64,000 bases of DNA, from assembly GCA_951802425.1 (NCBI GenBank), contig OX637798.1, forward strand, positions 744,001 to 808,000, read 5' to 3'. Made by a program: the position numbers and the translations under genes. Below are positions 47,785-59,589 of the stretch, piece by piece. Under the pieces are notes generated by a model. That model was given only the letters and a program-made list of their open reading frames with translations, had not been told where the DNA came from and searched no databases. Numbering within the stretch: the stretch's first letter is position 1; every line of letters starts with the position of its first letter. Source of the DNA: Clavaria fumosa. Lineage: Eukaryota > Basidiomycota > Agaricomycetes > Agaricales > Clavariaceae.

Positions 47785-48705
47785 ATCGCGCACTACCCGA
47801 AGACTAAAAAAAGTTCAAGAGAGCCGCAGTTAACGAGTCTGTAAAACATTGACTAGGTCCTCGTGGCACTAACCTTCAAGCGCAGTGAGACCGACAGCGG
47901 ATAAAGGAACGACGGGACGAGGAAGAGGATATCGTGGGGGGTGTGGAAAGGGAAGAGAGTGTGTGTGACGGGGGAATGCTTTCCAGGGACCGTAACCTGC
48001 AAGTAACCACGTGGTTGAATGAGTTGCGTGGGTGACAGACTTACCTTTTATAGTAACCTCCGCGACGGAACCTTCTCAAGAAAACTCTCACGCCATTCTA
48101 CTTCACAAGTGTACATTGCTGTAAACAGACATTCACAGCATTGTTTCTTCTCACAGTCTGGATTATATCACTTGGTTTGGTGAGTCATCACTTTCTCTCT
48201 TCCTTACCAATGTTGAATGTTCTTCTTGTTGACATGATTGTCATCATCTTTGCCAGGGAAATAGGTCATTGTAGCACTAGGGTAGTGTACTCATGTTTGG
48301 TCACTCTCAGCTTTGATGTAAAGTATTCAAATAATCTGCCCTCATAACAGTCAGCTTGTGTGTACAGTACCATGGCATGAAGCATTGAAGCTATTATTGA
48401 TGCTCTGAAGCGCTGAAGCTTAGTCAATGCGCTGCGGTAGCGCTCGTACTGCAGCAGTACGAACGCTGGCGTCGGCACTAACGCTGATGCTTCCAGGTTG
48501 CATTCCTTGCGCAGTGCATCCTCACTCCAGGTATTCGCAAACCAACCTTCTCATCAAATCCCACAATTGTCTGATCCAGGATTCCGCAGTCGCAAATCTG
48601 CCCACTCTGGATAATTCAAAGGCTCCGCAGCGTTTGCACAGCTTGTGTCTCAAACGGTTATAGACTGCACAACAGGCGCCATTTGTTATTCTGCCCCAGA
48701 CCGTC
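47785..48705. other. Divergent intergenic region
   Basis: This region separates the Msb1-type start codon from the plus-strand F-box-like gene. No gene is seen. It includes an imperfect inverted repeat at about 48405-48496. Confidence 0.5.
48405..48496. repeat. Imperfect inverted repeat / hairpin
   Basis: A perfect core TCGTACTGC-A-GCAGTACGA (48444-48462) extends outward as an imperfect inverted repeat of about 45 bp per arm, from GAAGCGCTGAAGC on the left to CTGATGCTTCC on the right. It could be a small non-autonomous transposon or a fold-back element; no target-site duplication was established. Confidence 0.5.
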
Positions 48706-49587
48706 ATGGTCATCCTCGACGAAAAATCGGTGCCTCCTCCTCCCCCTCCATATGCCTCTACTCTGCCCGCCCCGCCTCCCTTCCGCGCCTCTTATCACCG
48801 TGGAGGCCTCGGCACTCTCCCGAACCACATCCTGCTCCAGATCGTCTACAGGACATTTCCTCATGTGCCTAGCTCCGTCGAAGGGACACCAGAGCGACAC
48901 AGGAAGAATCTATATTGGCTCAGCGTCGGCTTGCGTTTGGTGAACAGATCATTCTACATTGGTCTGTCCCTTTCTCTCACGTCTGTATTGCCGTCTCGCT
49001 TACCCTGAGGATCGACATCCCCATCAGCATGTATGCACGTCCTTCGATCGACCTACTTGTCGTGTTATCAGTCCCTTATCCGCGCGCCGTACACCACCGA
49101 CCCTTTCCCGCGAGTCGAGGTGTCGTCCCTGCCCGCAGTGGCCTCCCCGTTCCAGACCGTCCAGCGTGAGACCCAGGTGCTCGACCTCTTCATCGCACTC
49201 AAGGTCCGCGAAGATGTCTGGCTCGACGACTCAGACCTCCACCTCGGCCGAGAGGAGAGCTTCAAGGACCTCTTTGACTTCAACCAGCCCAAAAGCCGGC
49301 TGGAAGACCTAATACGCGTCTATGGCGTGCGCGAAGGAGTTGTCACCGTCTTCTCATCGCCATCATCGCCATCAAGCTCCGCCCGGAGAAACAGGCCATC
49401 TCCGATTCCCTTCTCCGCACTCTCCATCTCATTCAGGCCGACGAGAGTGGGCCTGGTGCTCTTCACTGCGTCGCGCCAGAAAAGAACGATAGTGGACATT
49501 CCAAGAAAGCGATTCGAAGCGCTTGAGGCTGTGGCCAAAAAGTTGGTGGACGAGCTGGTGTTGTATCTATATCGTTCTGCAACTTAA
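48706..49587 (+). CDS. Conserved-type fungal protein with F-box-like segment
   Basis: Two exons (48706-48961, 49028-49587) join in phase to 271 residues. The N-terminus VILDEKSVPPPPPPYAS is a Pro-rich leader. It is followed by LPNHILLQIVYRTFP and LRLVNRSFYIACMHVLRSTYLS, which resemble an F-box helix set. The rest is a mixed alpha/beta region with VLDLFIALKVREDVWLDDS and a basic C-terminus ending in a hydrophobic helix. A Ser/Pro insert sits near residues 190-215. I do not recognise a defined family. If the F-box reading is right it would act as an SCF adaptor, but this is inference. Confidence 0.6.
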
Positions 49588-49723
49588 GCGAAGCACGACT
49601 CTACACTCTGCATCCCCCTGGTTAGACCAAAAGCAGGACTTTTTCTCCCCCGACACTAATGTAGGACGTAGAATCCCTGTTTACATTATTCCCTCACTAC
49701 TGCTATAACTGTTGTACTACCTG

Positions 49724-49810
49724 TTCCTGATGTACTTACCAACGATGGATCAAAAAACTGTTCAGCAAAGACCACTCCCTATTCCTGATGGACCTACCAA
49801 CGATGGATCA
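49724..49810. repeat. Two 29-bp direct repeats
   Basis: Copies at 49724-49752 and 49782-49810 differ at two positions and share ACCAACGATGGATCA. They lie in the short interval between the convergent F-box-like and exonuclease genes. Confidence 0.85.
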
Positions 49811-49822
49811 GGCCACCTCCCA

Positions 49823-50766
49823 TCAAGAAGCGTCCCAGGCCGGCTTCCACCCATCTTTACGCATCCTCTGCACGATGCGCAAGATATTCCGACAGTCATC
49901 GATCCCCGAGTGGTGCCGCCCCTCGAGGTCGAGCCCCAGATGACGCAGCATCGCCGGCATGCCCTTCGGCCTTGCGCTTTTGGGCTGGTAGTGCGCCTGG
50001 AACGCCTTCTTCACGTTGATCCACCGGTCGAGGGGCGGTGCGAGCGCTGGGAGACCCTCGTCGAACTTCTGTTCGCGCGCAAGCTGTCCGGGCAGCATTG
50101 TCTTCAGATCCCACTCGCCTGTGCATGAGCCAATCACTCTTAGAGACGTCCGCAGGCCCCGGGAGACAGTTGGATCGCACCGCAGGTCAGGAACGCGTGA
50201 GACGAAGGATCCTGTGTCACACCCTGCTTGTCCAAGTATGCCATGTACCGCTTCCAAACGACGGGGAACGTGTCCGCCGCCTTGACGACTTCCTTCACAA
50301 AAAAGGGAACGAAAAGTAGGTTTTTTCTTTGCTCAGTCTCTCAAACACGCGAAAAGAGCCAGCCACATACCTGAGTTATCCCTGTTAGATCCACGCAGAA
50401 CGGCGATAACACTGGGTTCAGTACGGGGCGGATATATTCATGGAAGACGCTCTTGATGGCGTCTTCTTCCAGGCTGTACAGAAGCGTGGGGAATTCGATA
50501 ATCTCCTGGTCCGCCGGGACCACACGCCCTCCGCAGGTGGCTTCCAAGTCCAGGATCAGAAGATATTTCAAGGCAGGGCTCGGTCCAGGCATGGGTGTCT
50601 TCGAAGTCGCGGTCAGGTCTGGGTTGCGGTAGAGAGAAGTCACGCGTGAAGGCCTGCTGAGGGTGTGTTTCAAGATGATATTTTGCGGCCTGGGTATGAG
50701 GCAAGCAACTGGATAATTTCTGCATTCCCTGAAAATGCTTAGGAGTGGGCGGAAGGCAAAGGGCAT
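49823..50766 (-). CDS. ERI1-type 3'-5' exoribonuclease (DEDDh)
   Basis: Three exons (50766-50371, 50292-50181, 50118-49823) join in phase to 267 residues. Exonuclease motifs are clear: ExoI ILDLEATC with EIIEFP, ExoII LTCGEWDLKTML and ExoIII HHSGIDDCRNI, giving the D-E-D-H-D set of DEDDh nucleases. The PVLNPVLSPFCVDLTGITQ block is typical of the ERI1/THEX1/ERI3 group, which trims small RNAs and 5.8S rRNA ends. An alternative start at 50592 would give a 209-residue catalytic core directly before the ExoI motif. The longer start adds an Arg-rich, acid-poor segment that could be a mitochondrial presequence. No SAP domain is present. Confidence 0.88.
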
Positions 50767-51204
50767 CAGTAGAGGGTGTATGTGCGTCTCATCACAAGAA
50801 CGAAGCTCCTCTCGAGGGCATTACTGCTGCTGAAAGTGTGGATGAGGCTCCAAGGCCGGGACACTGCCACTCCTCGTGGATCGCAATTTCATATTTCGAC
50901 GGGTCCATGTCTCGTAGGAATCCTACCAGACCAAGCCACCTCAATGCAACTGGTGAATATTACACTTGGCATTGGCTACAGTATGCGAATAAGATAAGAA
51001 AGAAATGAACTCTGCAGTGACATTGAATTTGCGTCTAGCAAGTATTGGTGAGTGCGTGCGATGAAAATGGGTATGAAGTTGAACAATGCCGATGACGGGA
51101 ACAAAATGGGGGTGCGCAAAAATTGCAAAAAGTGTCGGTTTGCAAGAGATGATGAGCGAAGAGACGTGTTTCTCGTTATGGCATGGCGTTCGTCGCCGGG
51201 TTCG
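50767..51204. other. Intergenic, exonuclease to OTU gene
   Basis: Holds the exonuclease promoter and the OTU 3' UTR. No gene is seen. Confidence 0.5.
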
Positions 51205-52934
51205 TTAGATCTTCAGCTCTCTGAAGCCGCGCACGTCTACCCTGCCCGTACCGTTGCGCTTCCATTCCGCATCATCGTCCTCGCCATCCGCCTCCGCCTC
51301 GTCCCGCATCACCCTGTCCGCTGCTGCCGCCGACGACGCGCGTCTATTGTACCGTCCGCCAGGGATGAGGATCTTCCCCGCGCCCGCGCCCGTGCCCGGG
51401 CGCACAACCGGGCGCGGCTTCGGCAAGCCCAGCGCCTTGCGCTGGCGTCGCGTCATGTGAACGGGGTGCGAGAGCGGCGGCGAGGGCGAGGGCGACGAGG
51501 ACGAGGGCGATGTCGACGCCGTCGCGGACAGCTCGGGCGTCGAATAGTCAGCGTCTGCCTCGGGCGTGTCGACATTCATGTGGTCCTGGTGCTGCGTGTC
51601 CGCAAGACGGGCGCGGGAGGCGCGCGTGCGCTTTGCGACGGCGTCCGAAGTCGTTGTCGACTGCGAGCGTGAGGAGCCGGACGACTCGTCAAAGGAGCGT
51701 TTCGGAGATCGGTGGATGCGGATAGATATTCGTGGTTGTGATTGCTCAGAGGATGTAGCGGAATTAGCAGTGGAGGGTGGGGCGGAAGAAGTAGTGGGGA
51801 AGATAATTTGTGGTGAGGGTGAGCGGGAGGAAGGTAGGGGAATTTGACATGGAGTCGATAGTAGGTCGTCGGACGGTTCTGGCTTGGGAGCTGTTCTGGA
51901 TGGGATAGGTTTGGATTTCGCCTTCGCCAATGATTTCTTCCGATCCAGCAACACAGAAACCTCTGAGGAAGCTAATTCTGAAACACAGGGAAGGCCCGAG
52001 TGGGGGCCACGCATATTACGAATCGACGAAAAATGTTCCCAATCGTGATATCTATGCACATGCATTGAGGCGCAGCATAATGGTCAAGGGTAAAAATTAA
52101 CTCACGCGACATAGATTGTCCCGACATGCTCTCCATTCGAATCGATGCTGGAACCTGAACTCTCGTTGAGGATCTCTTTCTCCTTCTCCAAGCGCTTCAT
52201 GTCCCGTCGCAGTCGCCGTTTCTCACGTTCGTCGAGGGATTCATCGGGGGGCTGACCGCCACCGGCATTCCACTCGATTACATAGACGAGACCCGGTTGT
52301 ATCACTTTGACGTTCCGACGCGTCATGTGTGCGAATGCGGACAGCTCCAGGTGCCCACCGTATGTGGCTGGAGAAATGAGATTAGCGTGCTTTCCGTGCG
52401 ATCGCCATGAGGCCGACACGTACCGTTCTCGCGCATGCATCGCAGATGGACATCGAGCCCACGCTCATCCTCGACGAAGGGTTCATATCTCGGTTTGTTG
52501 TCCTCGATCCAATCGCAAATATTTTTGCGCAGTTGAGGATGGCGTGATTCCGTGCCATACAATTGATCGGACAAGGCGCGGAAAAGGCAATTACCGTCGC
52601 CGACGGTGGGGGCAGCGTAGAGTCCCATACAACGAAGTTGTTCGTTGAGAAGATGTGTGTTTTGGGCTGGGTCGGTGAGGAGCTAAACGTGTCATCGTCG
52701 TTCGAAACCAAAGTGAAAAAAGTGGCAAATAAAAATAGGAATTTAAATCCTCTCAACGCCAAATATGAGGAGAAAGTGATAGACAAACCTTGCCCTTAGT
52801 AGATCTTGTTGTACGTGAACGAACTGTGATGAAGAGGGTTTCGCTGTCAACAACATCCACACAGGGTGGACTTGGTTCTACTCACAATGTGCTTGTGACC
52901 TCCCATTCCTCTGATTTCTCTTACCTTGCACCAT
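51205..52934 (-). CDS. OTU-family cysteine protease (deubiquitinase, OTUD3-like)
   Basis: Five exons (52934-52925, 52823-52789, 52682-52424, 52367-52106, 52051-51205) join in phase to 470 residues. The OTU domain spans about residues 15-200: LLTDPAQNTHLLNEQL, then GDGNCLFRALSDQLYG with the catalytic Asp and Cys, YGGHLELSAFA, and YHDWEHFSSIRN with the catalytic His. Orthologues also begin with a short RTTRSTKGK-type basic segment, which fixes the 10-nt first exon. A charged helix (EKRRLRRDMKRLEKEKEI) is inserted before the catalytic His. The C-terminal half is Ser/Pro-rich and disordered, with basic nuclear-localisation-like stretches. The enzyme would remove ubiquitin or ubiquitin-like chains. 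Confidence 0.9.
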
Positions 52935-53793
52935 ATTCTATATACAAAGTGCTTACAAAATTATTTCGTTGGTCGTGAGGGAGGTGAAGAAGCGGGGCTG
53001 ATTGTCTGGGTTGGTGGATGTGTTCAACCAGGCGTTCGGGGTCCACAAGTGGCAAGGCTGTACCCCGGAAACCCCTAGGTCACTTAAAAATATATATATG
53101 TGACTAAAAGAGGCAAGGCCAATGCAAGGAGACCGAGCTTTTTAGAGAATGTTATTTGAATGGATTATTTGAATGGATTTAGACGTGGGTGTGTAAAGGC
53201 TAAAGAAAAATCTCGATATCGGTCAACGTTGAGCGCGACGGACCAGCCAATATTATTATCAACTGAGTCAGTGTGACTGATTTATTTGATCTTTTTATCG
53301 TGTCTTTTTATCGTGATCAAGCCATCGTCGTCCTCGTTGGCTGATTTCGGTGTTGGAACGACCACGCTTGCTGTTGAAGGCAATGTTCACTGCCTGCTGG
53401 TTGTCATCACGGACGGTCTCAGCGACACGCGGTTGCAGCACCCACAGCCATATCTCTCGACCAGGTCGACCTGCACCCCTTTTTTGTCGTCCCTTGGTGA
53501 TGCGGATCAATTTCTCACTGCCCACAACAAGTCATAGGTGGGAATATGGAAGGCGCAATGTGGCAGGCTGCACGCTCTTTTTGAATGGCAAAGGGCTCCA
53601 AGGGGGTCATATGCCCTCTGCCTACGAGCTGTAGCCAAAGGTGACAAATGTAATATAAAATATTCAAACCCTATGTTAGACCTGGATACCAAGAACATAT
53701 GTGTGAGCCTGTCCAGGTTGAATTTCATTCAAACGTCGTACTGTCAATTGTGCGACCCCAATGCGCGACGAGCTCACAAATTTCGATGTTACC
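52935..53793. other. Divergent intergenic region, OTU gene / MCD4
   Basis: No gene is seen. A tandem 13-bp duplication (TTATTTGAATGGA, 53152-53177) and a short AT repeat near 53090 are present. The region must carry both promoters. Confidence 0.5.
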
Positions 53794-56700
53794 ATGCCCA
53801 ACTCAAAGTACAGCGTAACCCGACTGCTTGCCATAGGCCTAGCTTTCCATTTGGTCTACATCGCTTCCGTCTTCGACTGCTACTTTACCAGCCCAGTTGT
53901 CCATGGAATGCAAAACTATCGCCTGGAACACCCAGAGGCACAGCGCCTAGTCCTGATCGTCGGTGAGGGGGATGGCGCCCATGTTTTCCATACAAGCCGA
54001 AAGGCAACTCAACCTGTTGACCAGCGGATGGTCTTCGCGCCGATCTGCTGTTCGCACTTAACGCGTTTCCAGAGATCCCAGACGCGCCGGAAGTGGTGGC
54101 CCCGTATCTGCGCTCGATAGCAGAATCCCGTGGCGCGTTTGGCGTCTCGCACACTCGAGTGCCCACGGAGAGTCGCCCTGGACACGTTGCGCTCATTGGC
54201 AAGTCTCACCCGCGACGATCTGTGAAACCTACGACGTGCTCAGGCTTTCTTCAGGTGGCATGTATGAGGACGTTTCCGCGGTGACGAAGGTTCGTCGTCA
54301 TCAGTCTGGGTGTGTTGCATAGAAGTGGTGGATCTCAAAGAAATCCTTCTGTCAGGGATGGAAGACAAATCCTGTGGAGTCTACTGCCTATACAGCTCTG
54401 CTGCGCGCTGACGAACCTCTTCAGGTCGATTTTGACTCGGTTTTCAATCAATCTAGTCATACGTTCTCCTTTGGTTCGCCCGATATTCTCCTTATGTTCG
54501 CCCGTGGGGCTACGCCTGGTAAAGTGGAGACATGGACGTATGATGCGGAGGACGAGGATTTTACCAAAGGTTGATATGTTGCTTCCATGTTGCTCACCAA
54601 GCTCACTACCGGACTCACACTGTCTAATTCTAGACGCCACTGCGCTTGACATATGGGCGTTCGAGCGACTTCGCCGATTGTTTACTAATGCAACCAACGA
54701 CCACCACTTAGACGCCCGACTACGCAAAAGCAAAACCGTTTTCTTCTTACATCTCCTCGGTTTGGACACAACGGGCCATGCATATAGACCTCACTCTAGA
54801 GTTTCGTCTTCTTCATCTCTAATCCTCAATCGTGTCTTACCGGCGTGCCCTACTAGGAGTACATGAATAATATCCGCGTAGTAGACAGCATCGTACGCCA
54901 AACGGAATCCCTCTTCACGGAATTTTACAACGACAACGAAACTAGCTTCATTTTCACGGCCGACCACGGCATGTCCAAAATTGGGAACCACGGTGATGGC
55001 GGTAAGAGTCCAGTCTGCCGGAAACCTTGCCTAACGTCAAAGGCCGTTCGCCAGACCCAGACAATACCCACACACCACTCATTGCCTGGGGACGGGGCAT
55101 CCGCGGCCCTCTGCCAGACACGATGCCCTCGTCGCACGACGACTACTCCGCGTCGTGGGGCCTCGAGCAGCTGTACAGACGCGACGTCGAACAGGCCGAC
55201 GTCGCCGCGCTCATCGCCACGCTCATCGGCATCCCGTGGCCTGTCAATTGCGTCGGCGTGCTGCCGGACATCGACCCCGAGCGTCCGGGGTACCTTGCGC
55301 CCCGTGCGGGCGACGAGGCGAAGGCCGCCGCCGCGCTGGTCAACACGAAGGTGTGAGAACGTTTCCAATTCTCTACCCTCGCGGCACCGTGTGCAATTTT
55401 GAATTGGTTTCTGAACGACGATCGGCGTGGTTAGGTGATACTTGATCACTATCGTGTCAAGCATGGTGAATATCCATTTTGACTGCGCTGTCGTTTTCTG
55501 GCGCCTCACACACATGCGCAGAGCGGAAGCAAAAGCATACTCTTTCCTACAAGCCCTTCGCTGAGCTAGAAGCCGTGGACGGCTCAGGAACTTCCGTACG
55601 GTTGAAGCGACTGAGGGAAATTGAGGATCTCGTACAGCAAAATGATTTTTATAACGCTCGGATACGATCAGCCGAACTGATCCGCCTTGCACTTGAGGGT
55701 CTACGGTATCTCCAAACGTACGATCGTTTCCTAATCACTGGCATCGTAACTACCGCCTATCTTGGCTGGATCGCGTATTCCTCACTTTATATCTTCCGCT
55801 CTTCCCAGGCGCCTTCGTCCAGGGTCTCGACGGTCACCTCGTTAGCCGCCCTCTTCGTCACCTTAGCTTTCTGGAGCTTCTTCGCGGTCCAAAAAGCGCC
55901 ATGGACGTTCTACCTGTACATTCTCTTCCCGTGCTACTTTTGGCAGCAATTTGCGCTTCATATGTTGTCTTCTCTCTCTGATATATCCCAACAAAATCGT
56001 CGCCGCGCCGATGTCCCCTCAGTGCTTTCATGGGCACCACTGGTCATTGTCGCATTGCAGAGCATGGTGGTGAGTCGCATTAAACTACTTGCTATCTGGA
56101 CGACGCACCGCTATCTATAGATAGCCTATACCCATCGATCGATATGGAGTGCCTGGTTCGCGCTAATGGGCCTTGCCTGGCCCTGGCTTGCCTGGCCCGC
56201 AGAGGTGCGACTAAGGCGTCCCCATCTAATGTTATCATGGGTAGGATGCTGTCTCGCCACAGCTATCTTTCCTCTTCTTGCAGTGGACAAGAAGGAGGAT
56301 CTGCGAATGATGTGGGTAAATTGTTGACTGTGATCCTCTTCCGTGTCCCTCAACTCTCTCGTTGATTAGATTGGTTGGTGGGGGCGGGATGTTCGTTGCT
56401 GGCAGCATCATCGCCTTTTCAACCATACGACAGAGTAGGCAGTCTGGCAAGGATGCTCGGGGTTTGGAATGGCTGTTTGGGATACAGGTGCAGCTCGGTC
56501 GCGACCTCATGCTCCACTTTTTTTGTGACACCTCTTGTGGTTTCTCCAGCTGTTTCTGCTTGGTTTGATAATGGTGATCACTGCGACCTCGATCTGGAGC
56601 CTTCAGGCAAAAAAGGGCTTGCCATTACTGGGTCAAATCTCTGGATGGGTGGTCTTAGGTTGGTCGGGCGACTTTCCAGCCTCGGTGATCATTGCTCATT

Positions 56701-57691
56701 CGTCTACCAGTGTCTGCGTCCCTCGTGCCTTTTATTGCTCCTCTCAAACACGCAAACCCGACCTCCAGAATGTTGATGTACTTCCTCGGCTTCGCTCCGT
56801 GCTTCGTGATCCTCTCCATCAACGTGGAGGGACTGTTCTATCTCACGTATTCTGCGATATTGCTGGTATGGATCGAGGTCGAGGCGGCCCTACAACCACG
56901 TCGGGCGACAAAGGTCGAAGCAGCAACTTACGTGTTCCAACCTGACGACCTACGCATCGCGCTGTTCTTCCTCTTCTTCGTTCAAGTTGGGTTCTTTGGT
57001 ACTGGCAAGTGAGACAGTTTATGTGCGCTGTCTCTGGATGTGGCACTGATTCACAATACGTGGAAAACAGCGTCGCCTCCATCGCGTGTGTGCATTTACG
57101 AACGTTATTTCGAACCCCGTGCTGATCCTTGATGCAAAGTTCATTTTATCTCGAGCCAGTGTACCGACTCGTGCCTATTTTCCGCCCATTCCTCATGGCT
57201 GCGTTGCTGGTGCGTGCCGCGCCCATTCTCCACAAACGTCGGCGTTTCCCGCTAACATGGCCTTCTCTAGATATTTAAAATCGTGGCGCCATACGTGATT
57301 CTCTCGGTCATGTTCGCGACGCTGAACGCCCGGCTGAACTTGCCGCCCTTCTCGCTATTCCTGGTCGCATTGACAATCATCGATGGTAATAACTTCGTGC
57401 CTTGTTCCATTGTTGTCAGAGCGCTCAATGCTTTATCTACAACACTTAGGGATGACGATTACATTCTTTTACAAAGTGAAGGACATAGGTGAGTCGCTTA
57501 TGCTTTCTATGATGCAATTCTTATGTACATTTCTTTGTGCAGGATCTTGGCTAGAGATTGGCCAGTCCATCAGCTTTTTCTGCATAACGTCTCTCCTGTT
57601 GGTATGGTCAGGTGGGATATGTGCGGCCGGGGAATACCTAATGGCAGATACAAACGTGTCGCTGCGTTCGATTGCTGTGAAGTCGCCTTGA
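53794..57691 (+). CDS. MCD4: GPI ethanolamine phosphate transferase 1
   Basis: ER membrane enzyme (PIG-N family) that adds ethanolamine phosphate to the first mannose of GPI anchors. Nineteen exons join in phase to 943 residues, the usual size. Exon starts: 53794, 54025, 54255, 54356, 54425, 54634, 54857, 55055, 55435, 55522, 56121, 56370, 56550, 56711, 57071, 57140, 57271, 57450, 57543. A signal-anchor ([23 protein letters not shown]) precedes the lumenal alkaline-phosphatase-like domain with [23 protein letters not shown] (Thr nucleophile), [16 protein letters not shown] and [16 protein letters not shown]. The C-terminal half is a multi-pass PigN domain. The intron after exon 2 starts with GCAAGT (54199), a GC-AG intron. 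An in-frame ATG 33 bp upstream (53761) is possible but adds residues not expected in the family. Confidence 0.94.
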
Positions 57692-58134
57692 GCGATGCTC
57701 CGTAACCGCAATGTAGTCTTTATCTATTTCAAGCATAGAATGAAGGCATTGCATCTTGGGTCGTCGGTCTCTTTGCCCGACCCCCTTTGTAAAGTGGATG
57801 GGCGCTACACTGGAAGGCGGCGCAAAACAGCATCGCAGCGCTTATGATTTGGCACTGACAGAGGCACGTCCCTCGGAGCCACCAGACCCACACTAGACTA
57901 CAGCATGTAACCCCACAACATTCACCTTACCCACCTCCCAAAATACCATGTACCCCACGTACAACCGCGTCTTTGTCTTAGCCACATGTAGTGATATAAA
58001 CCTCCCGATTTACAAAAAAGGACAGAGGCACGTGCACTCACGACGACGAGTCATGTGACCTGCCGTGAGAAACCGCCGAAGAAATTTTGCCGTAGAGTCC
58101 GAAAGGTCTCTGCTCTCCTCCATTTTGGATTGCC
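57692..58134. other. Intergenic, MCD4 to two-RRM gene
   Basis: Holds the MCD4 3' UTR and the next promoter. No gene is seen. Confidence 0.5.
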
Positions 58135-59042
58135 ATGCTCCTAAACACGCTTTTCAGACAGGCGCGAGCCAGTCTGCACCTAGTCAGGTTTAACCAGCTG
58201 AGGACGCCGCGTCTGCAACCCGTTTTCCTAAAGCCGCAGGCGTCCAGCCCTTCGTTCTTCCTCACGCGAACCTTGGCCTATGATCGACGGCAGCCATCCC
58301 CGCCGTCGCCGACGTTATACGTGGGAAACCTTCCGTATAGCACCCAAAAAGAGGAGTTGCAAATTATGTTTGAGCCTCATGGGGAGATTCGCGATATCCG
58401 CGTGTGTGAGTGGTCTCGCTCTCAACTTCTCACGTCACATCGCAAACGTCGTTTCTTCCACTGTTAGCGGTCGTCGATGGACGCCCGCGTGGATTTGCGC
58501 ATATAGAATTTTCGTCTATTGAACAGGCGGAGGCGGCCGTAAATGCGCACGAGCAGTCTCCCTTGTATATCCAGGACCGACATCTAGTACTCGACTTCGC
58601 GCCTGGTGAAAGGGTCCCCAAGTTCCCACCCTCAAATGGGTTGTGGATTGGCAATTTTTTCGGGACGGTGGCGGAGCTAAAGGAGTTGTTCAAAGACTTC
58701 GAGGCGCACACCTCAGGGTTCCGTATGAGTGCGTTTTCTTTTTATCTACCTTAAGAGAGTGCTGACTTGGGGTCTCCCTTTTTCTTTCTCTTCTCAATTC
58801 ACAATTGCTACCTATCTGCAGCAAGTCAACCGTCTACTGGCCAACCTACGGGGAACGCGTTCGTCAATTTTGATACGGTTGAAAATGCGTCTGCTGCTCT
58901 CAAGGCTCTAAAAGATAGAGAGATCTCGCCTGGCAAAAGAATCAGGGTGGACTTCAGTCGAGGGACAGATCCAATCCGGGACTCGTCTTCGGGCCGAAGA
59001 CGGGGAGAGCAGCCTTGGCTCCAGCGAGGCAGGCGGTCGTGA
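58135..59042 (+). CDS. Two-RRM RNA-binding protein, probably mitochondrial
   Basis: Three exons (58135-58405, 58468-58728, 58822-59042) join in phase to 250 residues. The first 55 or so residues are rich in Arg, Leu, Ser and Phe with no acidic residue in the first 45, as in mitochondrial presequences. RRM1 follows (LYVGNLPYST as RNP2, RGFAHIEF as RNP1), then RRM2 (LWIGNFFGT, NAFVNFDT). The C-terminal tail is Arg/Gly-rich. The family is known from fungi as mitochondrial RNA-binding proteins. The acceptor of the second intron (AG at 58820-58821) was chosen because it keeps the RRM2 frame. Confidence 0.83.
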
Positions 59043-59589
59043 TGAGGCAGGCGGTCTTTGATGAGACAAGGTCGAACACGACAGTACCCCTTTTTCTCGG
59101 ATGCTGAGATGAATTAGCGAGGGATAGGTTTTGGTGCTAATTCGCGAGGCAGTGAGGGAGATGATTCTTCGTATGTCGATTGTATTCCTGCTGTCGTCTC
59201 CCGCAAAAGTTTTCTTGCACCTGCTCAAAGGAATGTGACACAGCAGAAATGCATCCGTGCCCATGCCAAGCTGAAAGTGTTTCTCCGAAGGGGTCTGCTG
59301 GACCGCAATGGTACTGCCAGTGAGCGTCCACCATTATGCAATGAGATAGGCGTCCGTTCCACCGTTCCGGGGGTCCATCATTCTAGGGGTCCGCCATGGC
59401 GGCGGGTCTCTCTCTCCAGACTAGCTAGACCAGCGTCAAGAAGTTATTCAGCATGGGCGGCTAATGCGCCTAAAGCTATACATTAAGTACTGCTTGAATG
59501 GGGCGAGCACGTGAAGTACTCAGCCTTTGCTTTACCAATTCTCCGTATGAGGCGGAACGCCCAAACGGACGGACTGCGCCCAGAGCAAG
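59043..59589. other. Intergenic, two-RRM gene to F-box-like gene
   Basis: No gene is seen. Short reading frames on both strands lack protein character. Confidence 0.5.
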
